Numbered from the stretch's first letter, positions 1 to 8,436 are shown. The stretch: 64,000 nucleotides of DNA from JAVBLY01 sp031553035 (GCA_031553035.1 JAVBLY010000008.1:124001-188000), one strand, 5' to 3'. Numbers and translations are program-made. The notes: generated by a model not told the origin, from the sequence alone.

Positions 1-1529
1 AAGAGATAAAGGCATTCATTCCTCAGGAATACTGGACAGTTACAGCTGAATTCAATAAAAAAGAGGGAAGTGAAAAAAGTAAAATTTTTCCGGCAAAACT
101 TATTGAAAAAAACGGCAAAAAGATACCTCTCGATAACAAGGAAGCTGCCGATAAAGTTCTTGCCGATCTGAAGAAAAATGATTATTCAATTTCAAAAGTT
201 GAGAAAAAAGAGAGAAGAAGGAATCCATATCCACCATTCACAACCAGCAGTATGCAGCAGGATGCTTCCGTTAAGCTTGGTTTTTACACAAGAAAGGTCA
301 TGCAGATAGCCCAGCAGCTTTACGAAGGAGTTGACGTCAAAGGTCACGGAACCATAGGGCTTATTTCATATATAAGAACCGATTCCATCAGGATCTCCGC
401 AGAAGCCGAGAATATGGTCAAGGGATTTATTGCAGATAACTATTCAAAAGAATATATCGGCAACAATGTTTTCAAAAATAAGAAGAAAGACATTCAAGAC
501 GCCCACGAAGCCATCAGGCCGTCCGATGTCAATCTTACGCCGGATGATATAAAGGATTCACTTTCAGCAGATCAGTATAAATTATACAAGCTCATTTGGA
601 GCAGATTCGTTGCAAGCAGAATGTCTCCGGCAGTATTCGATGCGGTAAGTGCCGACATCAAAAATGGAGACTATACGTTCAGAGCAACAGGATCAAAGTT
701 AAAATTTGAAGGATTCTTAAGCGTTTATGCAACAAAGAACGACGAAGATGATGAGAAAATGCTTCCCGATCTTAACGAAAACGAAATCCTTGCTCTTGCG
801 AATTTACTATCCGAACAAAGCTTCACCCAGCCTCCGGCGAGATTTACCGAAGCCAGCCTGGTCAGATACCTGGAAGAAAATGATATCGGAAGGCCCAGTA
901 CGTATGTGCCAATCATCGGCACACTTCTTGATCGTAAATATGTCTTAAGAGAAAAGAAATCGCTGATACCGACAGACCTGGGATTTGTAGTTACAGAGCT
1001 GATGGAGGATTATTTTAAAGAAATAGTCGATATCGATTTTACTGCTAATCTTGAAGATGAACTGGATGATATCGAGGTAGACGGTAAAGAGTGGCGCAAG
1101 ATAGTCTCGGATTTTTATTCCATTCTCAGCAAGGAACTGGAAATTGCAGACAAGGAGATCGAACAAGTCCAGCTTGAAGATGAAGTAACAGACGAGATCT
1201 GCGAAAAATGCGGTAAGCCTATGGTGATCAAGCACGGCAGGTTCGGCGAATTTCTGGCATGTTCCGGATACCCTGATTGCAAGAATACGAAACCTATCGT
1301 GACAAAGATCGATGTTAAATGTCCATCCTGCGGCGGAGACATAATTGCCAGAAAGAGCAAAAGAGGCAGGGTTTTTTATGGCTGCAGCAATTATCCCGAG
1401 TGCAAGCAGGCATACTGGGATAAGCCTGTGGACAAGAAATGCCCGGAATGTGGATCTCTCATGGTGGAGAAAAAATCCAAGGAACATAAATATCAATGTT
1501 CCAATTCGGAATGCGGTTTTAAGGAATAG
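1..1529 (+). CDS. topA: DNA topoisomerase I (type IA), 5' end outside the window
   Basis: Relaxes negative supercoils by nicking one strand through a 5'-phosphotyrosine link. The gene enters from the left; the first full codon in frame is at base 3, so about 508 C-terminal residues are present. The active-site tyrosine is in ISYIRTDS (codon 369-371), followed by the AHEAIRPS segment and the toprim-distal domains. The C end carries three Cys4 zinc ribbons (CEKCG..YPDCK, CPSCG..YPECK, CPECG..SECG), the normal Firmicutes arrangement. A terminator follows at 1552. In Bacillus trmFO and xerC lie between topA and hslV; here they are missing. Identity is secure. Confidence 0.97.
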   Translation, partial: EIKAFIPQEYWTVTAEFNKKEGSEKSKIFPAKLIEKNGKKIPLDNKEAADKVLADLKKNDYSISKVEKKERRRNPYPPFTTSSMQQDASVKLGFYTRKVMQIAQQLYEGVDVKGHGTIGLISYIRTDSIRISAEAENMVKGFIADNYSKEYIGNNVFKNKKKDIQDAHEAIRPSDVNLTPDDIKDSLSADQYKLYKLIWSRFVASRMSPAVFDAVSADIKNGDYTFRATGSKLKFEGFLSVYATKNDEDDEKMLPDLNENEILALANLLSEQSFTQPPARFTEASLVRYLEENDIGRPSTYVPIIGTLLDRKYVLREKKSLIPTDLGFVVTELMEDYFKEIVDIDFTANLEDELDDIEVDGKEWRKIVSDFYSILSKELEIADKEIEQVQLEDEVTDEICEKCGKPMVIKHGRFGEFLACSGYPDCKNTKPIVTKIDVKCPSCGGDIIARKSKRGRVFYGCSNYPECKQAYWDKPVDKKCPECGSLMVEKKSKEHKYQCSNSECGFKE

Positions 1530-1551
1530 TTTGAATATTTAACAAAATTAG

Positions 1552-1587
1552 CACTCTCCATAAGCATTTGCTAATGGAGGGTGTTTT
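1552..1587 (+). terminator. Rho-independent terminator after topA
   Basis: Ten-pair stem CACTCTCCAT / ATGGAGGGTG (one G-U pair) at 1552-1561 and 1574-1583, with a further AGCA/TTGCT pairing inside, followed by TTTTG. It sits 22 bases after the topA stop and separates topA from hslVU. Confidence 0.85.
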
Positions 1588-1670
1588 GTGTATACTGTTA
1601 CTACACTCATTTCTCACAAAAACCATTCCGGCATGCCGGAACCAACGAATAAGTAAAGGAGAACTAAAAC

Positions 1671-2210
1671 ATGGGACAATTTCATGCAACAACTATCGTA
1701 GCAGTCAGAAGGGGACCTGATGATGTTTGCATAGGTGGCGACGGACAGGTCACTATGGGCGAAACATCAGTCATGAAGCACCACGCAAAAAAGGTCAGAA
1801 AAATATACAAAAATACTGTATTAACAGGCTTCGCAGGGTCAGTTTCCGATGCTTTCACATTGACTGAAAAGTTCGAAAAGAAACTTGAAGAACATGGCGG
1901 GAATCTAAAGAGAGCAGCTGTAGCACTGGCACAAAGCTGGAGGCAGGATCAGGCAATCAGGAACCTTGAGGCACTGATGGTGGCGGCAGACAGAGATAGT
2001 CTGCTAATCATTTCAGGCAACGGAGAGGTGATAGAGCCGGATGAAGAATATATAGCAATAGGTTCCGGCGGAAACTTTGCATATGCAGCAGCCAATGCTC
2101 TATTTCACCATACGGACATGAATGCCGAAGAGATAGTCAAGGAAGCGTTGACCATAGCATCGACGATCTGCGTCTATACTAACGACAACATATCCGTGGA
2201 AAAATTATAG
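1671..2210 (+). CDS. hslV: ATP-dependent protease, peptidase subunit HslV
   Basis: Proteolytic chamber of the HslUV (ClpQY) complex, an N-terminal-nucleophile threonine protease related to proteasome beta subunits. The protein is 179 residues. Mature HslV should start at the Thr of TTIVAVRR, so a six-residue propeptide MGQFHA would be removed, as in the Bacillus homologue. The GGDGQVTMG and GFAGSVSDAFTL segments are typical. A good site (AAAGGAGA) precedes the ATG. The stop is 10 bases before hslU, whose GGAGG overlaps the end of hslV, so the two are certainly co-transcribed. Confidence 0.96.
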   Translation: MGQFHATTIVAVRRGPDDVCIGGDGQVTMGETSVMKHHAKKVRKIYKNTVLTGFAGSVSDAFTLTEKFEKKLEEHGGNLKRAAVALAQSWRQDQAIRNLEALMVAADRDSLLIISGNGEVIEPDEEYIAIGSGGNFAYAAANALFHHTDMNAEEIVKEALTIASTICVYTNDNISVEKL

Positions 2211-2220
2211 GAGGTGTGTT

Positions 2221-3687
2221 ATGACAAACGAATTGGTAACACAGGGAATCACTGAAGAAAAAAAGCCCGGGCTCTATAAAATGACACCAAAGCAAATCGT
2301 CTCTGAGCTGGACAAATATATAATCGGACAGGACGATGCGAAAAAATCTGTCGCAATAGCTCTGAGAAACAGATACAGAAGAAGTCTTCTTCCCGAAGAA
2401 ATGAAAGAAGAAGTAACCCCTAAGAATATCCTTATGATGGGACCTACAGGTGTCGGTAAGACCGAAATAGCAAGAAGACTTGCCAAACTGATGGATGCTC
2501 CGTTCGTAAAAGTTGAAGCAACTAAGTTTACCGAAGTAGGTTATGTGGGACGAGACGTTGATTCCATGGTAAGGGATTTAGTCGAATCTTCCATAAGAAT
2601 CGTCAAGCAGAACAGGCTTGAGGAAAAGTACGGTGTTGCCGAAAGAAATGCTGAAGATATTATAGTTGAAGCCATCGTTCCAGGAAAGAAAAAAACATCA
2701 TCAGGTGGCTCAGCCGGAGTAAAGGGTCCATTTGATTTTGTGATGGGCGGACAGCAACAACAGAAACCACCTAAAGAGGAAGAGCCAACGAATGATATGC
2801 CTGAATCTGAGGTGGAAATGACCAGAGAACAGGTGAGACAGCAGTATCGTGAAGGAAAGCTGGACGATACATATATAGAGATCGAAGTTAACGATACACC
2901 TAATACCAACCAGCTTGATATGGGCGGGGACGGAATGGGAATTGCTATCGGTAATATATTTGATGCCATCAATCCTCAGAAGAAGAAAAAGAAAAAAGTA
3001 AAAGTCAAAGATGCCCGAAAGATTTTAAGAGAGCAGGAAGCACAGAGCCTTATAGATATGGACCAGGTCACATCCGAAGCACTTGAAAACGCCGAGCAGA
3101 ACGGTATTATCTTCATCGATGAGATCGACAAGATAGCATCCGGCGGAAGCCTGAGGTCAGGAGCAGATGTTTCGAGAGAAGGAGTTCAGAGAGACATCCT
3201 GCCAATCGTGGAAGGTAGCGTCATCAATACAAAACACGGACCGGTCAAAACTGATCATGTATTGTTCATCGGCGCAGGAGCATTCCATATTGCCAAACCT
3301 ACGGACCTTATACCTGAGCTCCAGGGGCGTTTTCCAATCAGAGTGGAACTTGCAAATCTGACAAAAGATGATTTTATACAGATCCTGACTGTTCCAGAGA
3401 ATGCGTTGATCAAGCAGCACAAAATGCTTCTCGAGACAGAAGGAGCCGATCTGAATTTCTCAGACGAGGCTATAGAAGAAATCGCAAGCATTGCTTTCAT
3501 GACAAATGAGCAAACAGAGAATATCGGCGCCCGACGGCTCCATACTATTATGGAAGCACTTCTTGAGGAAATTTCCTTTAACATCCCCGAGATGGAAGAA
3601 AAGAAAATAAGCATCGACAAGGAGTATGTGGATGACAAATTCATCGAAAGGATCCATGCAGATGATGTAGATAAATACATACTGTAA
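2221..3687 (+). CDS. hslU: ATP-dependent protease ATPase subunit HslU
   Basis: AAA+ unfoldase that feeds substrates into HslV. 488 residues. Seen: Walker A GPTGVGKTEIARR (about 78-90), the pore loop GYVGRD (about 109-114), a long Lys/Gly/Gln-rich intermediate I domain (about 150-265), Walker B IIFIDEIDKIA (about 299), and the C-terminal tail DKYIL that docks into HslV pockets. Start ATG is 7 bases after AGGAGG. A 20-bp perfect hairpin follows, closing the hslVU operon. Confidence 0.97.
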   Translation: MTNELVTQGITEEKKPGLYKMTPKQIVSELDKYIIGQDDAKKSVAIALRNRYRRSLLPEEMKEEVTPKNILMMGPTGVGKTEIARRLAKLMDAPFVKVEATKFTEVGYVGRDVDSMVRDLVESSIRIVKQNRLEEKYGVAERNAEDIIVEAIVPGKKKTSSGGSAGVKGPFDFVMGGQQQQKPPKEEEPTNDMPESEVEMTREQVRQQYREGKLDDTYIEIEVNDTPNTNQLDMGGDGMGIAIGNIFDAINPQKKKKKKVKVKDARKILREQEAQSLIDMDQVTSEALENAEQNGIIFIDEIDKIASGGSLRSGADVSREGVQRDILPIVEGSVINTKHGPVKTDHVLFIGAGAFHIAKPTDLIPELQGRFPIRVELANLTKDDFIQILTVPENALIKQHKMLLETEGADLNFSDEAIEEIASIAFMTNEQTENIGARRLHTIMEALLEEISFNIPEMEEKKISIDKEYVDDKFIERIHADDVDKYIL

Positions 3688-3700
3688 CAATACTGAATGC

Positions 3701-3743
3701 ACAATTTAAAACCCCGACCGGACCGGTCGGGGTTTTAAATTGT
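3701..3743 (+). terminator. Strong hairpin terminator after hslU
   Basis: A perfect 20-bp stem (3701-3720 with 3724-3743) with a three-base loop; the core is CCCCGACCG / CGGTCGGGG flanked by AAAA and TTTT inside the arms. The stem symmetry means it could stop transcription from either side, isolating hslVU from codY. Confidence 0.9.
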
Positions 3744-3756
3744 GTCATTTGCCGAC

Positions 3757-3771
3757 AATTTTCAAAAATAT
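3757..3771 (+). promoter_or_regulatory. Candidate CodY box upstream of codY
   Basis: AATTTTCAAAAATAT matches 12 of 15 positions of the CodY consensus AATTTTCWGAAAATT and lies just upstream of the codY promoter. Autoregulation by CodY would be expected to use such a site. A single 12/15 match in AT-rich intergenic DNA is weak evidence. Confidence 0.4.
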
Positions 3772-3783
3772 CAAATAATTTGC

Positions 3784-3811
3784 TTTACTTGGAAATAAAA
3801 AGGAGTATAAT
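3784..3811 (+). promoter_or_regulatory. Putative sigma-A promoter for codY-hflX-yigZ
   Basis: TTTACT (3784-3789), 16-bp gap, TATAAT (3806-3811). Start of transcription would be near 3818, giving a leader of about 55 bases to the codY ATG at 3875. Confidence 0.65.
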
Positions 3812-3874
3812 TAGATATACTGATAAAGAAAATCTGCTTTATCATTCTGGATGAAATTTGGAGGGGCCCCTACC

Positions 3875-4654
3875 ATGGAAAAAACATTACTTGAAAGCGT
3901 CAGAAAACTGAACTGGGTGTTGCAGGAAAGCACAACAGGTATTTTTTCTTTTGAAGATTTGTGTCAGATTCTCAGTGAACTTATGGATGCAAATGTTTAT
4001 ATTATCAATAATGAGGGCAGTGTGCTTGCTGTTTATTATGCAATAAGATCTGACAGCAACGTTATACCGGATCCTGAGACAGGTATCGAAAAGCTGCCGA
4101 ATGAATACAACGATGCTCTGCTCAAGGTTTCTGAAACAACAGCAAACCTTACGGCGGAAGAAGCCGAAAAGATATTCAAATATGACTATGATACTCTGGA
4201 TAAGCTTCATACAATCATCCCGATCCTTGGCGGCGGCGAAAGGCTTGGAACCGTAGTACTCACAAAATATGAACCTGAGTTTACCGAAGAAGACCTTATT
4301 CTTGGCGAATACGGCGCAACTGTAGTCGGTCTTGAGATCAAACGAAGACAGAGCCTTGACGAGCAGGAAACAGAAAGAGTCAGGGCTGTAGTACTAAAGG
4401 CAATAGGAACTTTATCCTATTCGGAAATCGAAGCCGTCCAGCATATATTTGCAGAATTGGATGGTACAGAAGGCTTACTTGTAGCAAGCAGGATAGCAGA
4501 CCGTTCGGGCATAACCAGATCAGTAATCGTCAACGCATTAAGAAAGCTGGAGAGCGCAGGTATCATAGAGTCAAGATCTCTTGGCATGAAAGGAACACAT
4601 ATCAAGATCCTGAATGATATGTTCATCGATGAGCTGCAAAAAACGAAATTTTAG
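3875..4654 (+). CDS. codY: GTP- and branched-chain-amino-acid-sensing repressor CodY
   Basis: Global nutritional repressor of low-GC Gram-positives. The protein is 259 residues when started at MEKTLLES, eight codons inside the longer frame; GGAGGGG lies 8 bases upstream of this ATG, and 259 is the usual family length. An N-terminal GAF domain (ligand binding) is followed by a winged helix-turn-helix near residues 200-245, with ASRIADRSGITRS and the ending MKGTHIKILND highly typical of the family. It is followed after 2 bases by hflX, so translation is probably coupled. Confidence 0.95.
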   Translation: MEKTLLESVRKLNWVLQESTTGIFSFEDLCQILSELMDANVYIINNEGSVLAVYYAIRSDSNVIPDPETGIEKLPNEYNDALLKVSETTANLTAEEAEKIFKYDYDTLDKLHTIIPILGGGERLGTVVLTKYEPEFTEEDLILGEYGATVVGLEIKRRQSLDEQETERVRAVVLKAIGTLSYSEIEAVQHIFAELDGTEGLLVASRIADRSGITRSVIVNALRKLESAGIIESRSLGMKGTHIKILNDMFIDELQKTKF

Positions 4655-4656
4655 AA

Positions 4657-5817
4657 TTGGATCTATTTGAAAAAGACAAACTTAATACAGATAAAGAAAC
4701 AGGAGTCATCGTCGGTGTAAACCAAGGCGATGACTTTGAGTATTCCATGGATGAGCTTGCGAATCTCTGCAATGTTGCTGATATCGAAGTGGAGTCGTCA
4801 ATGGTTCAAAATCTCGAAAAGCCAAACAATGCCACATATCTTGGCAAGGGGAAGGTTGAGGAACTTAAAGAATTCTGTCATAACCTCGAGATCGATGTTG
4901 TCATTTTCAACGATGAATTATCTGGAATACAGCTCCGTAATCTGGAAGAAAAACTGGATATAAAAGTAATCGACAGAACAATTCTTATCCTGGATATTTT
5001 CGCATCCAGAGCTGTCTCGAAAGAAGGTAAGCTTCAGGTGGAATTGGCACAGCTTCAATACAGGATGCCCCGTTTGGTCGGACTTGGAAAATCTCTATCA
5101 AGGCTGGCAGGTGGAATCGGTACAAGAGGACCGGGTGAAAAGAAGCTGGAGTCGGACAGACGTCATATCCAGAGACGGATGGACAATATAAAAAAAGAAC
5201 TTAAGAAGGTAAGCATTCATCGTAAAAACCAGAGGTCCACAAGAAGAAAAAGAGAAACGCCAATAGTCGCCCTTGTAGGCTATACAAACAGCGGCAAATC
5301 GGCAGTCATGAATTATTTTCTTAAAAAGACCATGGGCAAGGGCGCAGATGTAATTGAAAAAGATATACTTTTTGCTACTCTGGATGCATTTCAGAGGAAG
5401 ATCAAGGTCGGACCAAAGGAAGAATTCATATTGATTGACACTGTAGGTTTTGTCAGCAGGTTGCCCCATGGGTTGGTGGAAGCATTCAAGTCCACATTAG
5501 AAGAGGTGCAGGATGCTGATTTGCTCCTTCAGATAATGGATATTTCAAAGGAGAACAATGACTTTCAAACTGAAGTCGTTGACAGTGTTCTTTCCGAGCT
5601 TGGTGCGGATCAGAAGGACAAGATCATGGTATATAACAAGATCGACCTGCTTGATATGGACAAGGTTGAGAAAAAAGCACTGATAAGGCAGGGACCTATC
5701 GTAATGGGAGGCAGGGAAATAATGTACGTTTCCGCTAAGTTCGGCACTGGAATGGACCGGCTTATGGGAAGAGTAAACGAAAAGATTTTCGGAAAGGGAC
5801 CGGAAGATAATAAATGA
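4657..5817 (+). CDS. hflX: GTPase HflX
   Basis: Ribosome-associated GTPase that splits stalled or stressed 70S ribosomes. 386 residues. The start appears to be TTG two bases after the codY stop: the conserved GVIVGV strand begins at residue 16, so no downstream ATG would give a complete N domain, and no clear SD is seen, which suggests coupling to codY. Seen: RGPGEKKLESDRR, G1 GYTNSGKSAV, FATLDAF, G3 DTVGFV, G4 YNKIDLLD. The family usually has GETQLE where this protein has GEKKLE. The 3' end overlaps yigZ by 4 bases (ATGA). Confidence 0.93.
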   Translation: MDLFEKDKLNTDKETGVIVGVNQGDDFEYSMDELANLCNVADIEVESSMVQNLEKPNNATYLGKGKVEELKEFCHNLEIDVVIFNDELSGIQLRNLEEKLDIKVIDRTILILDIFASRAVSKEGKLQVELAQLQYRMPRLVGLGKSLSRLAGGIGTRGPGEKKLESDRRHIQRRMDNIKKELKKVSIHRKNQRSTRRKRETPIVALVGYTNSGKSAVMNYFLKKTMGKGADVIEKDILFATLDAFQRKIKVGPKEEFILIDTVGFVSRLPHGLVEAFKSTLEEVQDADLLLQIMDISKENNDFQTEVVDSVLSELGADQKDKIMVYNKIDLLDMDKVEKKALIRQGPIVMGGREIMYVSAKFGTGMDRLMGRVNEKIFGKGPEDNK

Positions 5818-6449
5818 TCAAATATTATACAGCTTTAACCGAAGGCAGAGCGGAACAAATTATCGACAAGTCGCGATTTATCGGACACATCAAGTCAGTA
5901 TATACAAAAGACGAAGCAGTAGAGTTCATCGACGCAATACGCAGGGAATACAAGGATGCCACCCACAATGTGCCGGCAATGGTCGTAGGAGACAAAATGC
6001 AGGTACAGTGGGCAAGTGATGATGGTGAACCTCAAGGCACTTCAGGTGCTCCCATAGTACAAATGCTGGTAAGCAGGAATATCACCAACGTAGCTGTTGT
6101 CGTAACCAGGTATTTTGGAGGCATCAAACTGGGAACGGGAGGACTTGTCAGAGCATATACGGGAACGGCAAAGCTTGTGTTGGATGATGCCGGTACGGCT
6201 GCAGTCAAGGAAATGGTAAATATGCTTATTGCATTTGATTATACTTATCTTGGTAAAATAGAGAATCTTGCATATGGAGGAGACTTTTCTATAAGGAATA
6301 TCGAGTACATAGAAAAGGTGAATGCGACTATCGTAATCGACCCTGAAAAGAGGGAGGAGACAGTTAGATCCATAGCAAATATTTCATCCGGAACGGCCAA
6401 AATTATCTCTGAAACCAAAATGGATGAAAAAGTAAAAATTAGCCTTTAA
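5814..6449 (+). CDS. IMPACT/YigZ family protein (UPF0029)
   Basis: 211 residues with the IMPACT N-terminal fold. The signature GTGGLVRAYTGTAK (about 122-135) and ASDDGEPQGTSG (about 65-76) identify the family (YigZ in E. coli, YvyE in Bacillus). The second, smaller ferredoxin-like domain covers about 140-211. The biochemical role is not settled; the eukaryotic homologue affects translational control through GCN1. It overlaps hflX by ATGA, making a codY-hflX-yigZ operon that ends before the tRNA array. Confidence 0.9.
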   Translation: MIKYYTALTEGRAEQIIDKSRFIGHIKSVYTKDEAVEFIDAIRREYKDATHNVPAMVVGDKMQVQWASDDGEPQGTSGAPIVQMLVSRNITNVAVVVTRYFGGIKLGTGGLVRAYTGTAKLVLDDAGTAAVKEMVNMLIAFDYTYLGKIENLAYGGDFSIRNIEYIEKVNATIVIDPEKREETVRSIANISSGTAKIISETKMDEKVKISL

Positions 6450-6466
6450 TTTATCCCTGTATTGCA

Positions 6467-6495
6467 TTGACAATGAAAAACCCGTGTGGTAGGAT
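6467..6495 (+). promoter_or_regulatory. Promoter of the tRNA array
   Basis: TTGACA (6467-6472), a 17-bp gap, and TAGGAT (6490-6495), about 40 bases before the first tRNA. A perfect -35 box with optimal spacing is what a stable-RNA operon needs. It could drive the whole run of tRNAs to the terminator at 9124. Confidence 0.8.
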
Positions 6496-6534
6496 ATTAT
6501 CTGGCTCGTAAATTTTAAGCCAGATTTATGTTGT

Positions 6535-6609
<75 letters not shown>

Positions 6610-6625
6610 ATGTAAAAAGTCGTAA

Positions 6626-6701
6626 GGGCGCATAGCTCAGCTGGGAGAGCACCTGCCTTACAAGCAGGGGGTCATAGGTTCGAGCCCTATTGCGCCCACC
6701 A
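6626..6701 (+). tRNA. tRNA-Val(TAC)
   Basis: Acceptor GGGCGCA / TGCGCCC, anticodon loop CTTACAA, CCA encoded; 16 bases after tRNA-Asn. The 91-bp spacer that follows holds a long imperfect hairpin (GATTTTCCCAAAT with ATTTGGTGAAAATC). Confidence 0.97.
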
Positions 6702-6792
6702 TTAGATCGTCCGGTTTGTGAAACAAATCGATGACGAACTTGTGCAAGATTTTCCCAAATCTATGATTTGGTGAAAATCACTGCCAAATTGT

Positions 6793-6869
6793 GGCCTGGT
6801 AGTTCAGTTGGTTAGAATGCCAGCCTGTCACGCTGGAGGTCGTCGGTTCGAACCCGATCCAGGTCGCCA
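6793..6869 (+). tRNA. tRNA-Asp(GTC)
   Basis: Acceptor GGCCTGG / CCAGGTC, anticodon loop CTGTCAC, CCA encoded. Confidence 0.97.
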
Positions 6870-6895
6870 ATTTGCATCGACTAACCTGATAATAT

Positions 6896-6970
6896 GCTGG
6901 CGTGGCTCAACGGTAGAGCAGCTGATTTGTAATCAGCAGGTTGGGGGTTCGATTCCCTCCGCCAGCTCCA
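6896..6970 (+). tRNA. tRNA-Thr(TGT)
   Basis: Acceptor GCTGGCG / CGCCAGC, anticodon loop TTTGTAA, CCA encoded. The 3' half and its flank are copied again at 7142-7190 (period 204 bp), enclosing structured unit D. Confidence 0.97.
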
Positions 6971-7035
6971 AATATCAGGTTAACATAAATCAAAAGCCTT
7001 GATAACTTGGCACACCCAACCTTAGTGGGGCACGG

Positions 7036-7175
7036 GGAGAGAATCTCACCGTATCGAGCGGAGCGGAGTACCGCTCCAGGGGTGACAAGGTCGCAAGACC
7101 TGCCAAGAGGGGACAGAGTCCCCTATGGAACGCGAAGTGTTAGGTTGGGGGTTTCGATTCCCTCCGCCAGTTCCA
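7036..7175 (+). repeat. tRNA-linked structured unit D (Thr copy)
   Basis: The most divergent full copy of the element. It starts with GGAGAGAATCTCACC, a 12/15 match to the inverted T-arm of the preceding tRNA-Thr, and ends with a copy of that tRNA's 3' end (TCCGCCAGTTCCA). Head and tail can pair: GGAGAGAATC with GATTCCCTCC, one mismatch. Between them are three hairpins: GGAGCGG/CCGCTCC (7060-7077), AGGTC-GCAA-GACCT (7088-7101, GNRA loop), AGGGGAC/GTCCCCT (7108-7124). ACAAGGTCGC is shared with units B and C. Not a functional tRNA. Confidence 0.7.
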
Positions 7176-7193
7176 AATATCAGGTTAACATAT

Positions 7194-7278
7194 GGAGGGG
7201 TTCCCGAGTGGCCAAAGGGGGCAGACTGTAAATCTGTTGTCTAAGACTTCGAAGGTTCAAATCCTTCTCCCTCCACCA
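7194..7278 (+). tRNA. tRNA-Tyr(GTA)
   Basis: Acceptor GGAGGGG / TCCCTCC, anticodon loop CTGTAAA, long class II variable arm, CCA encoded. Confidence 0.96.
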
Positions 7279-7284
7279 TAATAT

Positions 7285-7359
7285 GCGGAAGTGGCTCAGG
7301 GGTAGAGCATCGCCTTGCCAAGGCGAGGGTCGCGAGTTCGAATCTCGTCTTCCGCTCCA
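7285..7359 (+). tRNA. tRNA-Gly(GCC)
   Basis: Acceptor GCGGAAG / CTTCCGC, anticodon loop TTGCCAA, CCA encoded. Confidence 0.97.
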
Positions 7360-7363
7360 ATTT

Positions 7364-7437
7364 GCGGATGTGGTTCAATGGTAGAACTTCAGCCTTCCAA
7401 GCTGAAAGCGTGGGTTCGATTCCCATCATCCGCTCCA
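7364..7437 (+). tRNA. tRNA-Gly(TCC)
   Basis: Acceptor GCGGATG / CATCCGC, anticodon loop CTTCCAA, CCA encoded; only 4 bases after the other tRNA-Gly. Confidence 0.97.
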
Positions 7438-7441
7438 AATT

Positions 7442-7518
7442 GGGCTCATAGCTCAACTGGATAGAGCAACAGCCTTCTAAGCTGTAGGTTCGGGGTTCGA
7501 ATCCCTGTGGGCTCACCA
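7442..7518 (+). tRNA. tRNA-Arg(TCT)
   Basis: Acceptor GGGCTCA / TGGGCTC (two G-U pairs), anticodon loop CTTCTAA, T-arm GGGTTCGAATCCC, CCA encoded. Its 3' end and downstream flank recur 187 bp later around unit A. Confidence 0.96.
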
Positions 7519-7575
7519 TATCGTAATCAACGACATAAAGTCGATGATATAGAATCCTGTTTGTTGAAATATCAA

Positions 7576-7705
7576 CAGGGATTCGAACCCGAAAGGGCTG
7601 GCTGCGTAAAGAAAACAGTCAAGGACTGTTTTTAGCAGACAGGTTTAAATCTTCTTTAGAAGATGCGAACGGCAACAAAGTTGCAAAATCCCTGTGGGCT
7701 CACCA
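7576..7705 (+). repeat. tRNA-linked structured unit A (Arg copy)
   Basis: Starts with CAGGGATTCGAACCC, the exact reverse complement (15/15) of the T-arm of the preceding tRNA-Arg at 7493-7507, and ends with a copy of that tRNA's last bases (AATCCCTGTGGGCTCACCA). Head CAGGGATT (7576-7583) pairs perfectly with tail AATCCCTG (7687-7694). Inside are hairpins AAAACAGTC-AAG-GACTGTTTT (7612-7632), ATCTTC-TTTA-GAAGAT (7649-7664) and GCAAC-AAA-GTTGC. The conserved string CCGAAAGGGCT follows the head. Function unknown. Confidence 0.8.
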
Positions 7706-7762
7706 TATCGTAATCAACGATATAAAGTCGATGATATAGAATCCTGTTTGTTGAAGTATCAA

Positions 7763-7783
7763 CCGGGATTCGAACCCGAAACA
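7763..7783 (+). repeat. Truncated head of a tRNA-linked unit (A')
   Basis: CCGGGATTCGAACCCGAAA repeats the unit A head and is preceded by the same linker (ATCCTGTTTGTTGAAGTATCAA). The rest of the unit is lost; about 75 bp of unrelated sequence leads to tRNA-Gln. Confidence 0.7.
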
Positions 7784-7856
7784 TCAGGGTTCGCAAAATA
7801 AATAACGATGAATGAGTCGTTTATATATGTCCTGAAATTGGGAGCAGTACCTTCGA

Positions 7857-7932
7857 TGGGGTATAGCCAAGTCGGTAAGGCAACGGGTTTTGATCCCGTC
7901 ATGCGTAGGTTCGAGTCCTGCTACCCCAGCCA
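7857..7932 (+). tRNA. tRNA-Gln(TTG)
   Basis: Acceptor TGGGGTA / TACCCCA, anticodon loop TTTTGAT, CCA encoded. Confidence 0.97.
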
Positions 7933-7935
7933 TAT

Positions 7936-8011
7936 GACCCATTAGCTCAGTTGGCAGAGCACTTGACTTTTAATCAAGGTGTCCCGCGTTCGAGCCGCGG
8001 ATGGGTCACCA
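7936..8011 (+). tRNA. tRNA-Lys(TTT)
   Basis: Acceptor GACCCAT / ATGGGTC, anticodon loop CTTTTAA, CCA encoded. Confidence 0.97.
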
Positions 8012-8045
8012 TTTTTTTTAGGAACATTATAAACGACTTGGACAT

Positions 8046-8135
<90 letters not shown>

Positions 8136-8189
8136 TAATAACTTTTCTGGATCGTAACCAAGAGAAGATGGATTCTGCTGAATAAGAGA

Positions 8190-8334
8190 GTGGGATTCGA
8201 ACCCGAGAGGGCTTGGAGCGTGAGGAAAAGCATCGTGGATGCTTTTTAGCGAACAAGGTTCGCGGGCTTCTTCTGAAGTCAAGGACGGCAACTGCGACGA
8301 AGGAGCAGGTGTGTAAATCCCACCCTCTCCGCCA
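8190..8334 (+). repeat. tRNA-linked structured unit B (Ser-TGA copy)
   Basis: A 145-bp unit. The head GTGGGATTCGAACCC is the exact reverse complement of the T-arm of tRNA-Ser(TGA) at 8109-8123; the tail AATCCCACCCTCTCCGCCA copies that tRNA's 3' end. Head GTGGGATT (8190-8197) pairs with AATCCCAC (8316-8323). Hairpins inside: AAAAGCATC-GTG-GATGCTTTT (8226-8246), GCGAAC-AAG-GTTCGC (8249-8263), GGCTTC-TTCT-GAAGTC (8265-8280). Hairpin stems differ in sequence from unit A but keep pairing. Confidence 0.85.
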
Positions 8335-8389
8335 GTAATAACTTTTCTGGATCGTAACCAAGAGAATATGGATTCTGCTGAATAACATA

Positions 8390-8433
8390 GTGGGATTCGA
8401 ACCCGAGAGGGCTTGGAGCGTGAGGAAAAGCAT
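8390..8433 (+). repeat. Truncated head of a tRNA-linked unit (B')
   Basis: Repeats the first 44 bases of unit B and its linker, then breaks off in the first hairpin three bases before tRNA-Ser(GCT) begins. Confidence 0.8.
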
Positions 8434-8436
8434 TAT

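Noticed and set aside
3851..3875. Earlier codY start adding eight residues
   Set aside because: It would place the SD GGAGGGG inside the coding region; homologue length fits the start at 3875.
7142..7175. Second tRNA-Thr gene
   Set aside because: Only the 3' half is present, with an extra base in the T loop and no D or anticodon arm.
6971..7193. Integrative element with tRNA-Thr att sites
   Set aside because: The duplicated tRNA 3' end resembles attL/attR, but only about 200 bp lie between and the same pattern occurs at three other tRNAs with the same unit, so the repeat-family explanation is preferred.
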